This document shows positions 25,961-33,871 of a stretch of 43,641 bases of DNA, one piece after another; within the stretch, counting starts at the first letter, position 1, and each line of letters opens with the position of its first letter. The DNA is from Acidobacteriota bacterium. GTDB lineage: Bacteria; Acidobacteriota; Terriglobia; Acidiferrales; UBA7541. The DNA is taken from positions 6,564 through 50,204 of the forward strand of contig QHYJ01000088.1 in assembly GCA_003223255.1 (NCBI GenBank), written 5' to 3'. The notes beneath the pieces are model-generated. The model searched no databases. It had not been told where the DNA came from and saw nothing but the letters and a program-made list of their open reading frames with translations. A program made the translations under genes and the position numbers.

Positions 25961-26239
25961 TTAACCGCGCGAAGACCTTCGGCTCACCCCCAAGCCTATC
26001 AGGTCGTCGAAAATCACGGGAGCTACCGGTCCCGAATTTGTCGTGTTAGCGCTACTCATAAAACCGGCGCAGCCATTCAGCGTCATGACCGAAACGACTG
26101 CGAGCACAGCCAAGAGCGCGCAGTGACACCGGGAGTTCTGAAGTCTGTCAAACCGCTTCCACAGAGGTGTCTGCGCTAAAACTTTCGCGGGATTTGCTGC
26201 CAAGAAGTCACCCCGGGCATATCCAGGGCGCATCCACAC
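25961..26239 (-). CDS. Small lipoprotein-like hypothetical protein
   Basis: A 92-codon frame. A hydrophobic helix ending in a lipobox-like LNGC (ALLAVLAVVSVMTLNGC, Cys57) is followed by a short Ser/Thr/Pro-rich tail. The helix lies unusually far from the start (GTG 26239 or ATG 26233), and neither start has a ribosome site. The tail resembles the linker after the Cys in the next gene, so it may be a truncated relative. Unknown function; a gene remnant is possible. Confidence 0.4.
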   Translation of the reverse strand: MWMRPGYARGDFLAANPAKVLAQTPLWKRFDRLQNSRCHCALLAVLAVVSVMTLNGCAGFMSSANTTNSGPVAPVIFDDLIGLGVSRRSSRG

Positions 26240-26453
26240 ACAGATAGCGCTGTCGATCTCTGAGTTCTCTTCGCTCGCATTTTTTTCCTCTGAGCTGGGG
26301 CCTGCAAGCAGTCAGAAGCGGGGGTAGGGGGCCGCTGAGGTCGCTGATCGATAACGCCCTAATTTCACGCTGATGATAGAGAGGCTCGAAGGAGAGGTCC
26401 GGCGAGAAGACTTTCGTCAGTTTCCCGCTGAAGACGTGTGTCCAGCCCCACCT

Positions 26454-27500
26454 TCATCCACGGGGGGAGCCAAACGAGTTTTTGCCCTTGGTCATCAGGC
26501 CGGCATCGCGAATCTTGTAGATGAGCAGCCTGTAGCTGATTTTCAATTCCTGGGCTGCTTTCCTGCGGTTCCAGCGGTTAGCGCGCAGTGCCGCAAGGAT
26601 GATGTTCTTTTCGCTGGCTCGAATTGCCTCCTTGCAAAGACGCTTCAAAGGAACGACGCCGTTCGCAGGAACATGTGGCAAAGCGGGAGTCACGGGCAGC
26701 GACGAATCCTCCAGGATCGTTGCTTCGGGACCAATGAGGACGTGGCGCGCGATGCCGTTCGAGAGCTCGCGGATATTCCCCGGCCAGTCCATGCATTGCA
26801 TGTAATGCAGCGTCTCCATGGTGAGCGGTTCCGCCTGCGCCTTGAATTGCTCTTGACAGCGTGCCAGAAAATATTCCGCCATAGCGGGAATGTCTTCCCG
26901 GCGGTCGCGCAGCGTCGGCAGCTTCAGGCGCACCACGTTGATTCGATAATACAAATCCGCGCGGAACTTTCCCTCTGCAATTTCCTCTTCCAGATCTTTG
27001 TCCGTGGCGCACATTAGCCGCGTGTCAACGGAACGTTCCAGTTCATCGCCAATTCGGGAAAAGCGGCCATCCTGAAGAAATTGCAGAAGTTTGCTTTGTG
27101 AAGCCAAGTCGAGATCAGCAATTCCATCCAGAAACAGCGTGCCATTGTGCGCAAGCTCCACTCTTCCCGGCTTTGTGGAATGCGCACCGGTAAAGGCTCC
27201 CTTTTCGAAGCCGAAGAGTTCGCTCTCCAGCAGCGTTCCGGGAATCGCCGCGCAATTGATTTTCACAAACTGCCCGTTCGCCACGGGGGAATGAGCGTGT
27301 ATCCAGCGTGCGAGAACTTCTTTGCCGCTTCCCTTTGGCCCGCACAGCAATACCGGAATGTTGGTCCTCGCGATTTTTGTGGCGCGCTTGCGGACCTCTT
27401 TCATCGCTCCCGAGCGGCCAAACAAGATCTCGTCCGGTGGCAGGGCGTTCGCCAGTTCCGGGGCAGTAGGCTTCTTTTTTCTCTCGGCGGACACGTTCAT
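26454..27500 (-). CDS. Sigma-54-dependent Fis-family activator without receiver domain
   Basis: A 348-residue bacterial enhancer-binding protein made of an AAA domain and a Fis HTH. Walker A is GPKGSGKEV, and the sigma-54 contact loop is ELFGFEKGAFTGAHS. The arginine-finger region is KFRADLYYRINVVRLKLP, and the HTH is WNRRKAAQELKISYRLLI. Walker B reads LFLDGIADL: the usual catalytic Glu is Gly, as in the other receiver-less paralogue. ATG 27500 (MNVSAERKKK) is chosen; AGGG lies just upstream and the frame before it is not conserved. With no sensory domain, control is likely by expression level or by partner proteins. It probably acts on EPS or biofilm genes; the targets are inferred. Confidence 0.87.
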   Translation of the reverse strand: MNVSAERKKKPTAPELANALPPDEILFGRSGAMKEVRKRATKIARTNIPVLLCGPKGSGKEVLARWIHAHSPVANGQFVKINCAAIPGTLLESELFGFEKGAFTGAHSTKPGRVELAHNGTLFLDGIADLDLASQSKLLQFLQDGRFSRIGDELERSVDTRLMCATDKDLEEEIAEGKFRADLYYRINVVRLKLPTLRDRREDIPAMAEYFLARCQEQFKAQAEPLTMETLHYMQCMDWPGNIRELSNGIARHVLIGPEATILEDSSLPVTPALPHVPANGVVPLKRLCKEAIRASEKNIILAALRANRWNRRKAAQELKISYRLLIYKIRDAGLMTKGKNSFGSPRG

Positions 27501-27525
27501 ATGATGCCCTAGCTGGTGAGGGCAA

Positions 27526-27541
27526 AGCACATCACAGGCCA
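27526..27541 (-). promoter_or_regulatory. Sigma-54 promoter candidate for receiver-less activator
   Basis: Minus-strand TGGCCTGTGATGTGCT has exact GG-N10-GC spacing, TGGC and TGCT. The predicted start is near 27515, giving a 15-base leader before ATG 27500. A dyad AAGTT-N5-AACTT (27597-27611) lies about 89 bases upstream of the start. Confidence 0.4.
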
Positions 27542-27596
27542 TCAGAGGTTTGCGACCTGCAGCGCTGCCACAACCATATCACCGAAACAACCATAG

Positions 27597-27611
27597 AAGT
27601 TTCAATAACTT
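27597..27611. promoter_or_regulatory. Dyad upstream of activator promoter
   Basis: AAGTT-N5-AACTT, a perfect 5-bp inverted repeat at an enhancer-like distance from the sigma-54 candidate at 27526-27541. Short, so possibly chance. Confidence 0.25.
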
Positions 27612-27757
27612 ACAGAACCATCGAAAGAGGGAGTTGTAGTACCCCAGCGCGAAAAAGCTCTCTTTTCATAGCTTCCAAACAGTAAAAACTTCTCCCACCT
27701 TTGCACACTTTTTTCTCTCTCAGGCGGAAGAGGCAAGGGTGCGCCTGGTGCGCCTGT

Positions 27758-28192
27758 TTACCTCGGCGGAAAAATAAAGGCCTCTAGCAGGTCTGCCCTC
27801 GCCTTTTCGTCGGAGGCTACCACGCGCAAAATGTCTTTCACGGAGAGCATGCCGCGGAATTCTCCTCCTTCGTTCAGCACGATGAGGTGGAAGATCCCGT
27901 TTTGCTCCATCAGCAGCAGGCATTCATCGAGGGTCTTTTCTGCCGTGACGGTAACTAGTTCCCGCGTCATGATGTCCGAGGCTTTCATCCAGGCGGGGCA
28001 CTTGTTCTCTGCGGCCACCTTATCGGAAATATCGCTCTGCGAAATTACGCCGGTGAGCCTGCCGTTTGCGTCCAGAACACCAACCGTCCGCACCTCTTTG
28101 GCACGAAGATACTGTGCCACTTGGTGGACGCTGGTTTCTTCCCCCACGGTAAAGACTTCCCTGCGGGACCCAATCAAATCGCCAACCTTCAT
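27758..28192 (-). CDS. Two-CBS-domain protein
   Basis: A 144-residue protein that is almost entirely a pair of CBS domains (Bateman module). CBS1 covers about residues 8-65 (VRTVGVLDANGRLTGVISQS) and CBS2 about 75-135 (GIFHLIVLNEGGEFRGMLSV). Such modules bind adenosyl nucleotides and regulate a partner protein. No partner is fused here. ATG 28192 is chosen, with GGAGGG five bases upstream. It lies between a PilZ gene and a sigma-54 activator gene, on the same strand as both, which suggests a signalling role in this regulatory block. Confidence 0.9.
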   Translation of the reverse strand: MKVGDLIGSRREVFTVGEETSVHQVAQYLRAKEVRTVGVLDANGRLTGVISQSDISDKVAAENKCPAWMKASDIMTRELVTVTAEKTLDECLLLMEQNGIFHLIVLNEGGEFRGMLSVKDILRVVASDEKARADLLEAFIFPPR

Positions 28193-28246
28193 GGGAGCCC
28201 TCCCCAAACGAATCTTGGCCGCATACTAGGCCTATTCCGTCCTAGA

Positions 28247-28262
28247 GGCAAGGCGTGTTCCA
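28247..28262 (-). promoter_or_regulatory. Sigma-54 promoter candidate for CBS protein
   Basis: Minus-strand TGGAACACGCCTTGCC: TGG-N-AC and TTGC in exact register. The predicted start is near 28236, 44 bases before ATG 28192. A perfect dyad (28311-28328) is centred about 83 bases upstream. Confidence 0.5.
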
Positions 28263-28310
28263 AATCAAAATGGGTTCTGAACAGGCTTTTTGGAAGACAG
28301 GCAGGATTTA

Positions 28311-28328
28311 CTCAGGGACTTACCTGAG
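28311..28328. promoter_or_regulatory. Dyad upstream of CBS promoter
   Basis: CTCAGG-N6-CCTGAG, a perfect 6-bp inverted repeat at about -83 relative to the predicted sigma-54 start. A candidate activator site. Confidence 0.35.
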
Positions 28329-28379
28329 GGACCAGTGCAGCTTAAAAAGGCCTTCAAAAGGCTTGGGCGCATCTTGCAC

Positions 28380-28724
28380 TCATGCTTGCGCTTCCCCGCG
28401 GACAATATCGTATCTCTCGATCACCGCGGCCACACCCATGCGCGTATTGCCGTCTTCGATTCTCGGCTCAACGCGGAGAACCTTGCCCAAAGCATGCACC
28501 AGCACTTCGGCGCCGCTAGTCATCTCCTTCGGTAGCGTCAGGACCAGGTCCAATTGGGAGCCAGCTTGCGGATCTTGATCCATCACGAAGTAAACCCCTC
28601 GTGTGGAAATATCGCGCGTACTACCTTTTTCGGAATTCGCGTCCTTCCCCGCAGGAACACGAATCAGCACCGGCAAAGATAAATCGTATCGTCGACTCGT
28701 ACGACGTTCGGTGATTCCCCCCAT
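28380..28724 (-). CDS. Single-domain PilZ protein (c-di-GMP receptor)
   Basis: A 114-residue protein consisting of one PilZ domain. The two ligand-binding motifs are present: RRTSRRYDLSLPV (RxxxR) near residue 10 and TRDISTRGVYF (DxSxxG) near 40. It should bind cyclic di-GMP and pass the signal to a partner. ATG 28724 has GAAGG four bases upstream. It follows the response-regulator gene by about 150 bases that hold an AT-rich tract but no clear promoter. No sigma-54 site is found in front of it. Confidence 0.92.
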   Translation of the reverse strand: MGGITERRTSRRYDLSLPVLIRVPAGKDANSEKGSTRDISTRGVYFVMDQDPQAGSQLDLVLTLPKEMTSGAEVLVHALGKVLRVEPRIEDGNTRMGVAAVIERYDIVRGEAQA

Positions 28725-28871
28725 CTTCCCTTCACGCCGCGGACAGCTCGCGCCTGCCGCGTCCCTTCTTTAGATTACATCAGCAGTTACCCCAAGCAAC
28801 GCCCCGCATTTATTTATTATATCTTTATTCCTTCATTAGACGGAACGCCGCTAGCCCTCCAACAAACATTT

Positions 28872-30335
28872 CTAGCCGTTTCTCGTCCCTACAGGTGCGG
28901 TTTCCTCAGTCCCAGTCCCAGCGGATGCTGTCGATTTCCTCGTCCGCGGCGAATCCAGGTTAAACTGCCGCATTTTATAAAGCAGCGCCTTGTAACTGAT
29001 GCCCAGCATTTTAGCCGCGTCTTTCCGGCACCACCGCGTCTTTTCCAGCGCGTCGGCGATCGCTTCCATTTCCGCTTCGTCTTTTAAGCCGCGCACCAGA
29101 GCTTTAAGCCCTTGGTCTTTTGGCAGTGCCGGCTCCTCGCGCGGCGAAGTCCGCTGCCGCGTTGCAGACATCTCCACCAATTCGCGCAAGCTGCCTTCGT
29201 CATCTTCGAGAATCACGTAACGCTTGATGAAATTCTCCAGCTCGCGCAAATTTCCCGGCCACGGATAGTTCACGGCTGCATCCAGCAAATGTTTGGACGG
29301 AGGCTGTCCCGGCTTGCCGTATTTTTCGCTGTATTTCTGAAGGAAATGTTGAAACAGCAGGGGAATTTCCGTCGTGCGTTCCCGCAGCGGCGGCACGTTG
29401 ATGGACAATACGTTCAGCCGGTAGTACAAATCCTCGCGGAAACGCCCGGATTTCATGGCTTCATGTACTTCCACATTCGTGGCCGCCAGCACGCGCACAT
29501 CCGTCTCTACCATGTGCCGCCCGCCCAATCGCGAATACTGGTGATCTTGCAGGACGTGGAGCAATTTGGCCTGCAAATGCGTGCTCATTTCCGCGATTTC
29601 GTCCAGGAAAATCGTGCCTTTGTTGGCCAGTTCAAATTTTCCGGGCTTGCTCCGTACCGCCCCGGTAAAGGCGCCTTGCTCGAACCCGAACAGTTCCGAT
29701 TCCAGCAATTCTCCCGGCAGCGCCGCGCAGTTCACTTTTACAAACGGCTGGTTGCGCCGTTTCGAGCGCAGATGGATCATCCGCGCCACAACTTCTTTGC
29801 CTACGCCGCTTTCGCCACAGATGAACACCGGCACGTCCACCGGCGCAATTTGCAGAATCTGTTGCCGGATCCGCACCATCTGCGGGCTGGCGGCCAGGAA
29901 GCTCAAATCCTCCGTAACCTGATCGCAATAATCCCGCAGTGCCTGGTTTTCCGTAGCCAATTGTTTCTTCTGGCGCGACTTCAGCATCGCCGCATCCAGC
30001 TCGGTTTTCTCAAAAGGCTTCGTCAAATAGTCGTGCGCGCCGATGCGAATGGCCTCCACCACCGTCCCCACTTCATTCGAACACGACAGCATGATCACAT
30101 TCAGGCTGCGGTCGATCTCCATCAGCTCTTTCAACGTGTCAATCCCGTTCATCTCCGGCATGAGCACGTCCAGAATGATAAAGTCCGGCCGTTGGCCCTT
30201 CTTCACTTGGTTTAGCGCTTCCTTGCCCGAGCTGACGGTTGCCACCTCGAACCCGTCGACTTCCAACAGGGTCTGCAGGTACTTTCGAATGCTCGGTTCG
30301 TCATCCACCACCAGTATTTTTTCTTTTTCGGCCAT
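28872..30335 (-). CDS. NtrC-type response regulator (receiver, sigma-54 AAA, Fis HTH), PrsR-like
   Basis: A 487-residue response regulator. The receiver domain (residues 3-120) has ILVVDDEPSIRK and the phospho-acceptor Asp56 in DFIILDVLMPE. The central AAA domain has GESGVGKEV, the sigma-54 contact loop ELFGFEQGAFTGAVRS and an intact Walker B, GTIFLDEIAEM. The C-terminal HTH is WCRKDAAKMLGISYKALL. It resembles the PEP-CTERM-box regulator family (TIGR02915). ATG 30335 (MAEKEKILVV; AAGGGAAC upstream) is chosen over a GTG at 30356. The cognate kinase gene ends 36 bases upstream. It is the only one of the three activators here with all catalytic motifs and is therefore the likely driver of the sigma-54 sites. 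Confidence 0.93.
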   Translation of the reverse strand: MAEKEKILVVDDEPSIRKYLQTLLEVDGFEVATVSSGKEALNQVKKGQRPDFIILDVLMPEMNGIDTLKELMEIDRSLNVIMLSCSNEVGTVVEAIRIGAHDYLTKPFEKTELDAAMLKSRQKKQLATENQALRDYCDQVTEDLSFLAASPQMVRIRQQILQIAPVDVPVFICGESGVGKEVVARMIHLRSKRRNQPFVKVNCAALPGELLESELFGFEQGAFTGAVRSKPGKFELANKGTIFLDEIAEMSTHLQAKLLHVLQDHQYSRLGGRHMVETDVRVLAATNVEVHEAMKSGRFREDLYYRLNVLSINVPPLRERTTEIPLLFQHFLQKYSEKYGKPGQPPSKHLLDAAVNYPWPGNLRELENFIKRYVILEDDEGSLRELVEMSATRQRTSPREEPALPKDQGLKALVRGLKDEAEMEAIADALEKTRWCRKDAAKMLGISYKALLYKMRQFNLDSPRTRKSTASAGTGTEETAPVGTRNG

Positions 30336-30371
30336 TGACAGTTCCCTTTCTTGCACGAAATGTTCTCGGCG

Positions 30372-31601
30372 TTAGCCTTGATCCATCGGCAGCAAAAACG
30401 TGAATCGGCTTCCTCCCTGGGGATCGCTTTCCACCCAGATCTTGCCGCGGTGCGCCTGGATGAGCCGCTTTGCAATCGCCAGCCCCAATCCCATCCCCGA
30501 AGTGTTCCGGTCCACTCGCACAAAGTCTTCAAAGATTTCCTGATGATGTTCCGCAGGAATGCCCACGCCGGAATCCTTTACGCTCACCTCTGCGCTGTTC
30601 GGCCGTGGCAAACGAAATCGTCGCCGCTCTTCGATAGGCATCATCGTAGCGACACGGCGCTCCCAAAAATGCGGCGCCGCGCGAAGCGACACCATGCCGC
30701 CCTTGGGCGTGTGCTTCAGCGCGTTGTCGAGAAGATTCGCGGCCACCTGCTGAACCTTTTGGTAGTCGAATCGGAAGGTCGGTATCGAAGGGTCGATGTT
30801 CGCTTCCAGCCGCACTCCCTTGCGCTGAAAAGCTTCGCCCCACCGCTTGGAAAGTTCATCCAGACAATCTCGTAAATCGTTTTCGCGCAGTTGCAAAACC
30901 AGTTTGCCGCTCTCGAGCGCCGAGTAATTCAAGAACATGGAAACCAGCCGCACCAATCTTTCGCAGCTATCTTTGGATTCTTCCAGGATGTCTCGCTGCT
31001 TGTCGGTCAATCGGCCGAGGGAACCCGCGAGCAACAAGTCGTAATACCCTTTGATGACCGCCAGCGGCGTCTTCAACTCATGAGCCGCGGACGCTAAAAA
31101 CACGGTTTTCTGGCGATTCACCTCTTGCAGTTTCAGATAGGCAGCAAGCAAATTCCTGTAAGTGATTTCACGTTCCTGCAGCAGCTCTTGCACCGTAGGC
31201 TGAGTTCCGGGATCGGCGCTGGCGTGCCCATCTGTCCGGTTTTCCATTTCCACTACCAGCCAGTCGCATTCTGGTATCCACTGAATGCGCGCGGCAATTT
31301 TCTTTTCCGCCGCCCCCATTTGCACGCTTACTTCGTGCTCGCCATTTTCCACTTGGCGGAAAATGCCAGCCGCATCCAGCTTCAATAGATCGCTGAAGAG
31401 ATTGGGGTCGTCCGTCTCTTTGAACCCTTGAAATTCCAGACAACGACGGGCTCGCGTGTTTACCAACAGCAAACTTCCGCCGCGGTCCGCGACCATCAGC
31501 GGTTTGTCGAGCGTGTCTAAAAGTCGGCTGACCGCTTGTAGGGGAAGAGAGCGGCAACTGCGATCTTCTGCCACGGGCGGCATGGCTATCCTGCCGGTCA
31601 T
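30372..31601 (-). CDS. PAS-containing sensor histidine kinase
   Basis: A 409-residue kinase with no obvious membrane segment, so probably a cytoplasmic sensor. A PAS-like domain covers about residues 22-120 (LLDTLDKPLMVADRGGSLLL). A short coiled coil leads to the HisKA domain with the phospho-accepting His174 (ASAAHELKTPLAVIKGYY). The ATPase domain has the N-box NLLDNALKHTPKGG, G1 DSGVGIPAEH and G2 GMGLGLAIAKRL. ATG 31601 has GGAAAGAA upstream. It lies directly before the response regulator and forms its two-component pair. The signal sensed is unknown. Confidence 0.93.
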   Translation of the reverse strand: MTGRIAMPPVAEDRSCRSLPLQAVSRLLDTLDKPLMVADRGGSLLLVNTRARRCLEFQGFKETDDPNLFSDLLKLDAAGIFRQVENGEHEVSVQMGAAEKKIAARIQWIPECDWLVVEMENRTDGHASADPGTQPTVQELLQEREITYRNLLAAYLKLQEVNRQKTVFLASAAHELKTPLAVIKGYYDLLLAGSLGRLTDKQRDILEESKDSCERLVRLVSMFLNYSALESGKLVLQLRENDLRDCLDELSKRWGEAFQRKGVRLEANIDPSIPTFRFDYQKVQQVAANLLDNALKHTPKGGMVSLRAAPHFWERRVATMMPIEERRRFRLPRPNSAEVSVKDSGVGIPAEHHQEIFEDFVRVDRNTSGMGLGLAIAKRLIQAHRGKIWVESDPQGGSRFTFLLPMDQG

Positions 31602-31654
31602 GTACTAGTTCTTTCCCTTATCGGTGGTAAATATTTTCCCGTCTTGGACTGTCA

Positions 31655-31683
31655 TCCTTACAGAGTGTCCCCCCTCCCGTCAA
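31655..31683 (-). promoter_or_regulatory. Sigma-70 promoter candidate for kinase/response-regulator operon
   Basis: Minus-strand TTGACG (-35) and TAAGGA (-10) separated by 17 bases, about 50 bases before the kinase ATG. No sigma-54 site is found here, consistent with constitutive expression of the two-component pair. Confidence 0.4.
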
Positions 31684-31687
31684 TGGT

Positions 31688-31706
31688 AAAAGCGTTTAAA
31701 AGCGTT
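31688..31706 (+). repeat. Direct repeat AAAAGCGTT x2, one helical turn apart
   Basis: AAAAGCGTT at 31688-31696 and 31698-31706, spaced 10 bp. It lies about 95-110 bases upstream of the start predicted from the sigma-54 site at 31774-31789, a typical position for activator binding. Confidence 0.5.
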
Positions 31707-31773
31707 CCATTTGCACATTTGCGGAAATCCAGTGGATTTCTTTTTCCCCGGTTGCCTGCGGCCAGACGGCGCC

Positions 31774-31789
31774 TGGCTCGGTCCTTGCC
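31774..31789 (+). promoter_or_regulatory. Sigma-54 promoter, near consensus, upstream of PilZ gene
   Basis: TGGCTCGGTCCTTGCC matches TGGCACG-N4-TTGCW except for A-to-T in the -24 box and the final base. The spacing is exact. The predicted start is near 31800, ahead of the PilZ gene. Confidence 0.65.
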
Positions 31790-31892
31790 AAGCTCTTCTT
31801 ATGAAAGGGGTTATATTTTGCCTGGATGATCTCGTCTGGCACCCAAGATGCTCCTATCCCGTACTATATCCTTAGTACGATCCGAGGGCTCC

Positions 31893-32243
31893 GTGCTGAA
31901 TCAGACGGTTGACGAGAAGAAGAGCTCGGCGGTTTGCTCGACGAGACGCTCACCCCGTATCCGTCTGCAGATCCCCGTCTTTGTTCGTGGCAGAGATGCT
32001 TCCGGCTCCGAGTTCATCCAACTTACCAAAACCCTTAATATCAGCGCCGTGGGGGCCTGCATAGCCTGCGAGCACATCCTGAGGCCCAGTCAGACAATTC
32101 AGCTCACCATCCCGGCGCCGTCTCCAGCCACTGCCGGACTTGTTCCCAGCGAAACGCCCCCAATCATTGCTCGGGTCCTGCGCCAGAACCTGCTAGGCGA
32201 TACCCGTCTCTTCGGTGTTGAATTCGTTCACCCCCTCGAATAA
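31893..32243 (+). CDS. PilZ-domain protein
   Basis: A 116-residue PilZ protein. The RxxxR motif is in TRRSPRIRLQIPV and the [D/N]xSxxG motif in TLNISAVGACIAC, so c-di-GMP binding is expected. The frame is open to ATG 31848. I prefer GTG 31893 because GAGGG lies five bases upstream, whereas ATG 31848 has no ribosome site; the extra 15 residues would not be part of the domain. It is divergent from the histidine kinase gene and is preceded by the near-consensus sigma-54 site at 31774-31789. Likely an effector of the same EPS/biofilm circuit. Confidence 0.88.
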   Translation: MLNQTVDEKKSSAVCSTRRSPRIRLQIPVFVRGRDASGSEFIQLTKTLNISAVGACIACEHILRPSQTIQLTIPAPSPATAGLVPSETPPIIARVLRQNLLGDTRLFGVEFVHPLE

Positions 32244-32429
32244 CTTCCTCGATCGCTTCACCAGGCCTTCCAATTGGGGACTTTTGTTACATCTTCTGGC
32301 GCAGGCCTTACCTGCGCCACTTTCTTCCTCTCTTGCTCGCTTTTGCCTCGTTTTTCGGCTCGTTTTGTACTAGCATGCCGCGCGCCCTTGGACGTTTCAG
32401 GGTACCAAGTCATCAGGGACCAGTACGAA

Positions 32430-32445
32430 TGGTCTCTTGGTTGCT
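32430..32445 (+). promoter_or_regulatory. Sigma-54 promoter candidate for GGDEF-PilZ gene
   Basis: TGGTCTCTTGGTTGCT: TGG and TTGCT with exact GG-N10-GC spacing, but the rest of the -24 box is poor. The predicted start is near 32456, 65 bases before the gene. Confidence 0.35.
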
Positions 32446-32520
32446 CCTGAGAGCTATAGAACAATTTAAGATGCTTCCCCAAACCCCGCGGGGTAGGCAG
32501 AGGTTACGTCTATTCCGGAT

Positions 32521-33789
32521 ATGCCCAGCCCGGGCGCCCTTGCGCCCCCGCGCCTGCCGGTCGAGGACATGTACCTCGAGTTGCTTGCGGATACGCTCGA
32601 GAGTCTTGACCTGCCCGCACGCGGACAATTTCTCCAGCGCTTCCTCCGCGCCATCGCTCACGTGGAGTTGCAGGAAGCGGAGTGTGTGCGCGTTTGGGAT
32701 GAGACGATCGCGCGACGCCGCGCGCTGACCGATCCCGCCGGCCGGCAGATCGCTCTGAAAGCTGCACTCCTGGATGTGCTCGCGACTTCCGGTGTCCTCC
32801 GCGTGCCCATCATGATGGAGTACGAGGATCTCAAAAAAATCGAATTGAATGCCGTCACCGATCCGTTGACCGGCCTCTACAACCGCAGGCTCTTCGGAGA
32901 ATCCTTCGAGAAAGAATTGAATCGCGCGCGCCGCTACACCCAGCCGCTTAGCCTGGTCATTCTAGATCTTCACCGCTTCAAGGAAGTAAACGACAAACAC
33001 GGCCACCCGCGGGGCGATGAAGTCTTACGCGCCACCGCCGCCACGCTCAAGAAGGCGCTGCGCACTTCCGACTCGGCTTTCCGCATCGGGGGCGACGAGT
33101 TCGCCCTGCTCTTGCCGCAGACCGACTCGCAGCAGGCTCTTGCGCTCAGCCGCCGCGTGGAAGCGGTTTTTGCGGAGATGCTCCAGCCGCTTCAACTGGA
33201 AGTTGCCGTCAGCATGGATCATGGCATTGCCATTTTTCCACAAGACGCCGAACAATCCGATCAGTTGATTCGCATCGCGGATGAGCGCCTCTACCGTCAA
33301 AAGCACGAGAACCACAGAAAAACGGTCAACGGTGCCAGCCGCGTTGGAACGGCGCCCCCTGCCGAAGCACTCTCGGCTGCACCTGCAGAAGCTCCCGGGC
33401 CGCTTCCGCCGCCGATTTCCATCGAAACGAAGCGCGCTCCGGAGAAACTCGAGAACAATCGTGAGACGCATGCGGCCCCCGCCCCCGCCGAGCTGATTCC
33501 CGCGCCCCCGCGCATGTTTGCGGCCCAGCGCAAAGCCGAACGTGTCTCCATGGCCGGCACCAACGCCTATGCCGTTCTCGGCGAGCAAGGAGCGAAGCGT
33601 GCCCGTGTTCTCGACCTGGGTTTCGGCGGCGTCGCCATCGAGTTCGATTCCCAGGAAGATCTTCCGGAGAACTTGTTCGCGGTCCTGCACGTCCCCATTC
33701 TTCCTCCCGTGCGCGTCAACCTGAAACGCGTGTGGAAGCAGCAGACCGCCCAGGGCGGCACGCGCGTCGGCTGCTCGTTCGTATCCTGA
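32521..33789 (+). CDS. Diguanylate cyclase with C-terminal PilZ domain
   Basis: A 422-residue protein. The N-terminal 105 residues are helical and unassigned. The GGDEF domain (about 108-275) has DPLTGLYNRRLF, the metal Asp149 in VILDLHRFKEVND and an intact GGDEF active site (190-194). A product-inhibition site RxxD (Arg181-Asp184) is spaced five residues before it. A Pro/Ala-rich linker follows. The C-terminal PilZ-like domain (about 340-422) has RKAER (RxxxR) and VLDLGFGGVAIEF, where the usual Ser of DxSxxG is Gly. The protein should make c-di-GMP from two GTP and may sense it at two places. ATG 32521 lacks a good ribosome site, so a start at the next ATG (32569) is possible. Confidence 0.9.
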   Translation: MPSPGALAPPRLPVEDMYLELLADTLESLDLPARGQFLQRFLRAIAHVELQEAECVRVWDETIARRRALTDPAGRQIALKAALLDVLATSGVLRVPIMMEYEDLKKIELNAVTDPLTGLYNRRLFGESFEKELNRARRYTQPLSLVILDLHRFKEVNDKHGHPRGDEVLRATAATLKKALRTSDSAFRIGGDEFALLLPQTDSQQALALSRRVEAVFAEMLQPLQLEVAVSMDHGIAIFPQDAEQSDQLIRIADERLYRQKHENHRKTVNGASRVGTAPPAEALSAAPAEAPGPLPPPISIETKRAPEKLENNRETHAAPAPAELIPAPPRMFAAQRKAERVSMAGTNAYAVLGEQGAKRARVLDLGFGGVAIEFDSQEDLPENLFAVLHVPILPPVRVNLKRVWKQQTAQGGTRVGCSFVS

Positions 33790-33871
33790 TTTTTCCCCCG
33801 AATCTCTTCGCCTGCCGTATCGAACCACCTGCTACAATTCCGGCCGTAACTTCTTTCAGAGAGGACTCGTC

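Noticed and set aside
29112-30215. 367-codon plus-strand open frame opposite the response regulator
   Set aside because: Antisense shadow of a gene with complete receiver, AAA and HTH motifs; it is His/Arg/Phe-rich, with no family features.
33025-33828. 267-codon minus-strand open frame
   Set aside because: Antisense to the GGDEF-PilZ gene; Gly/Arg-rich shadow translation.
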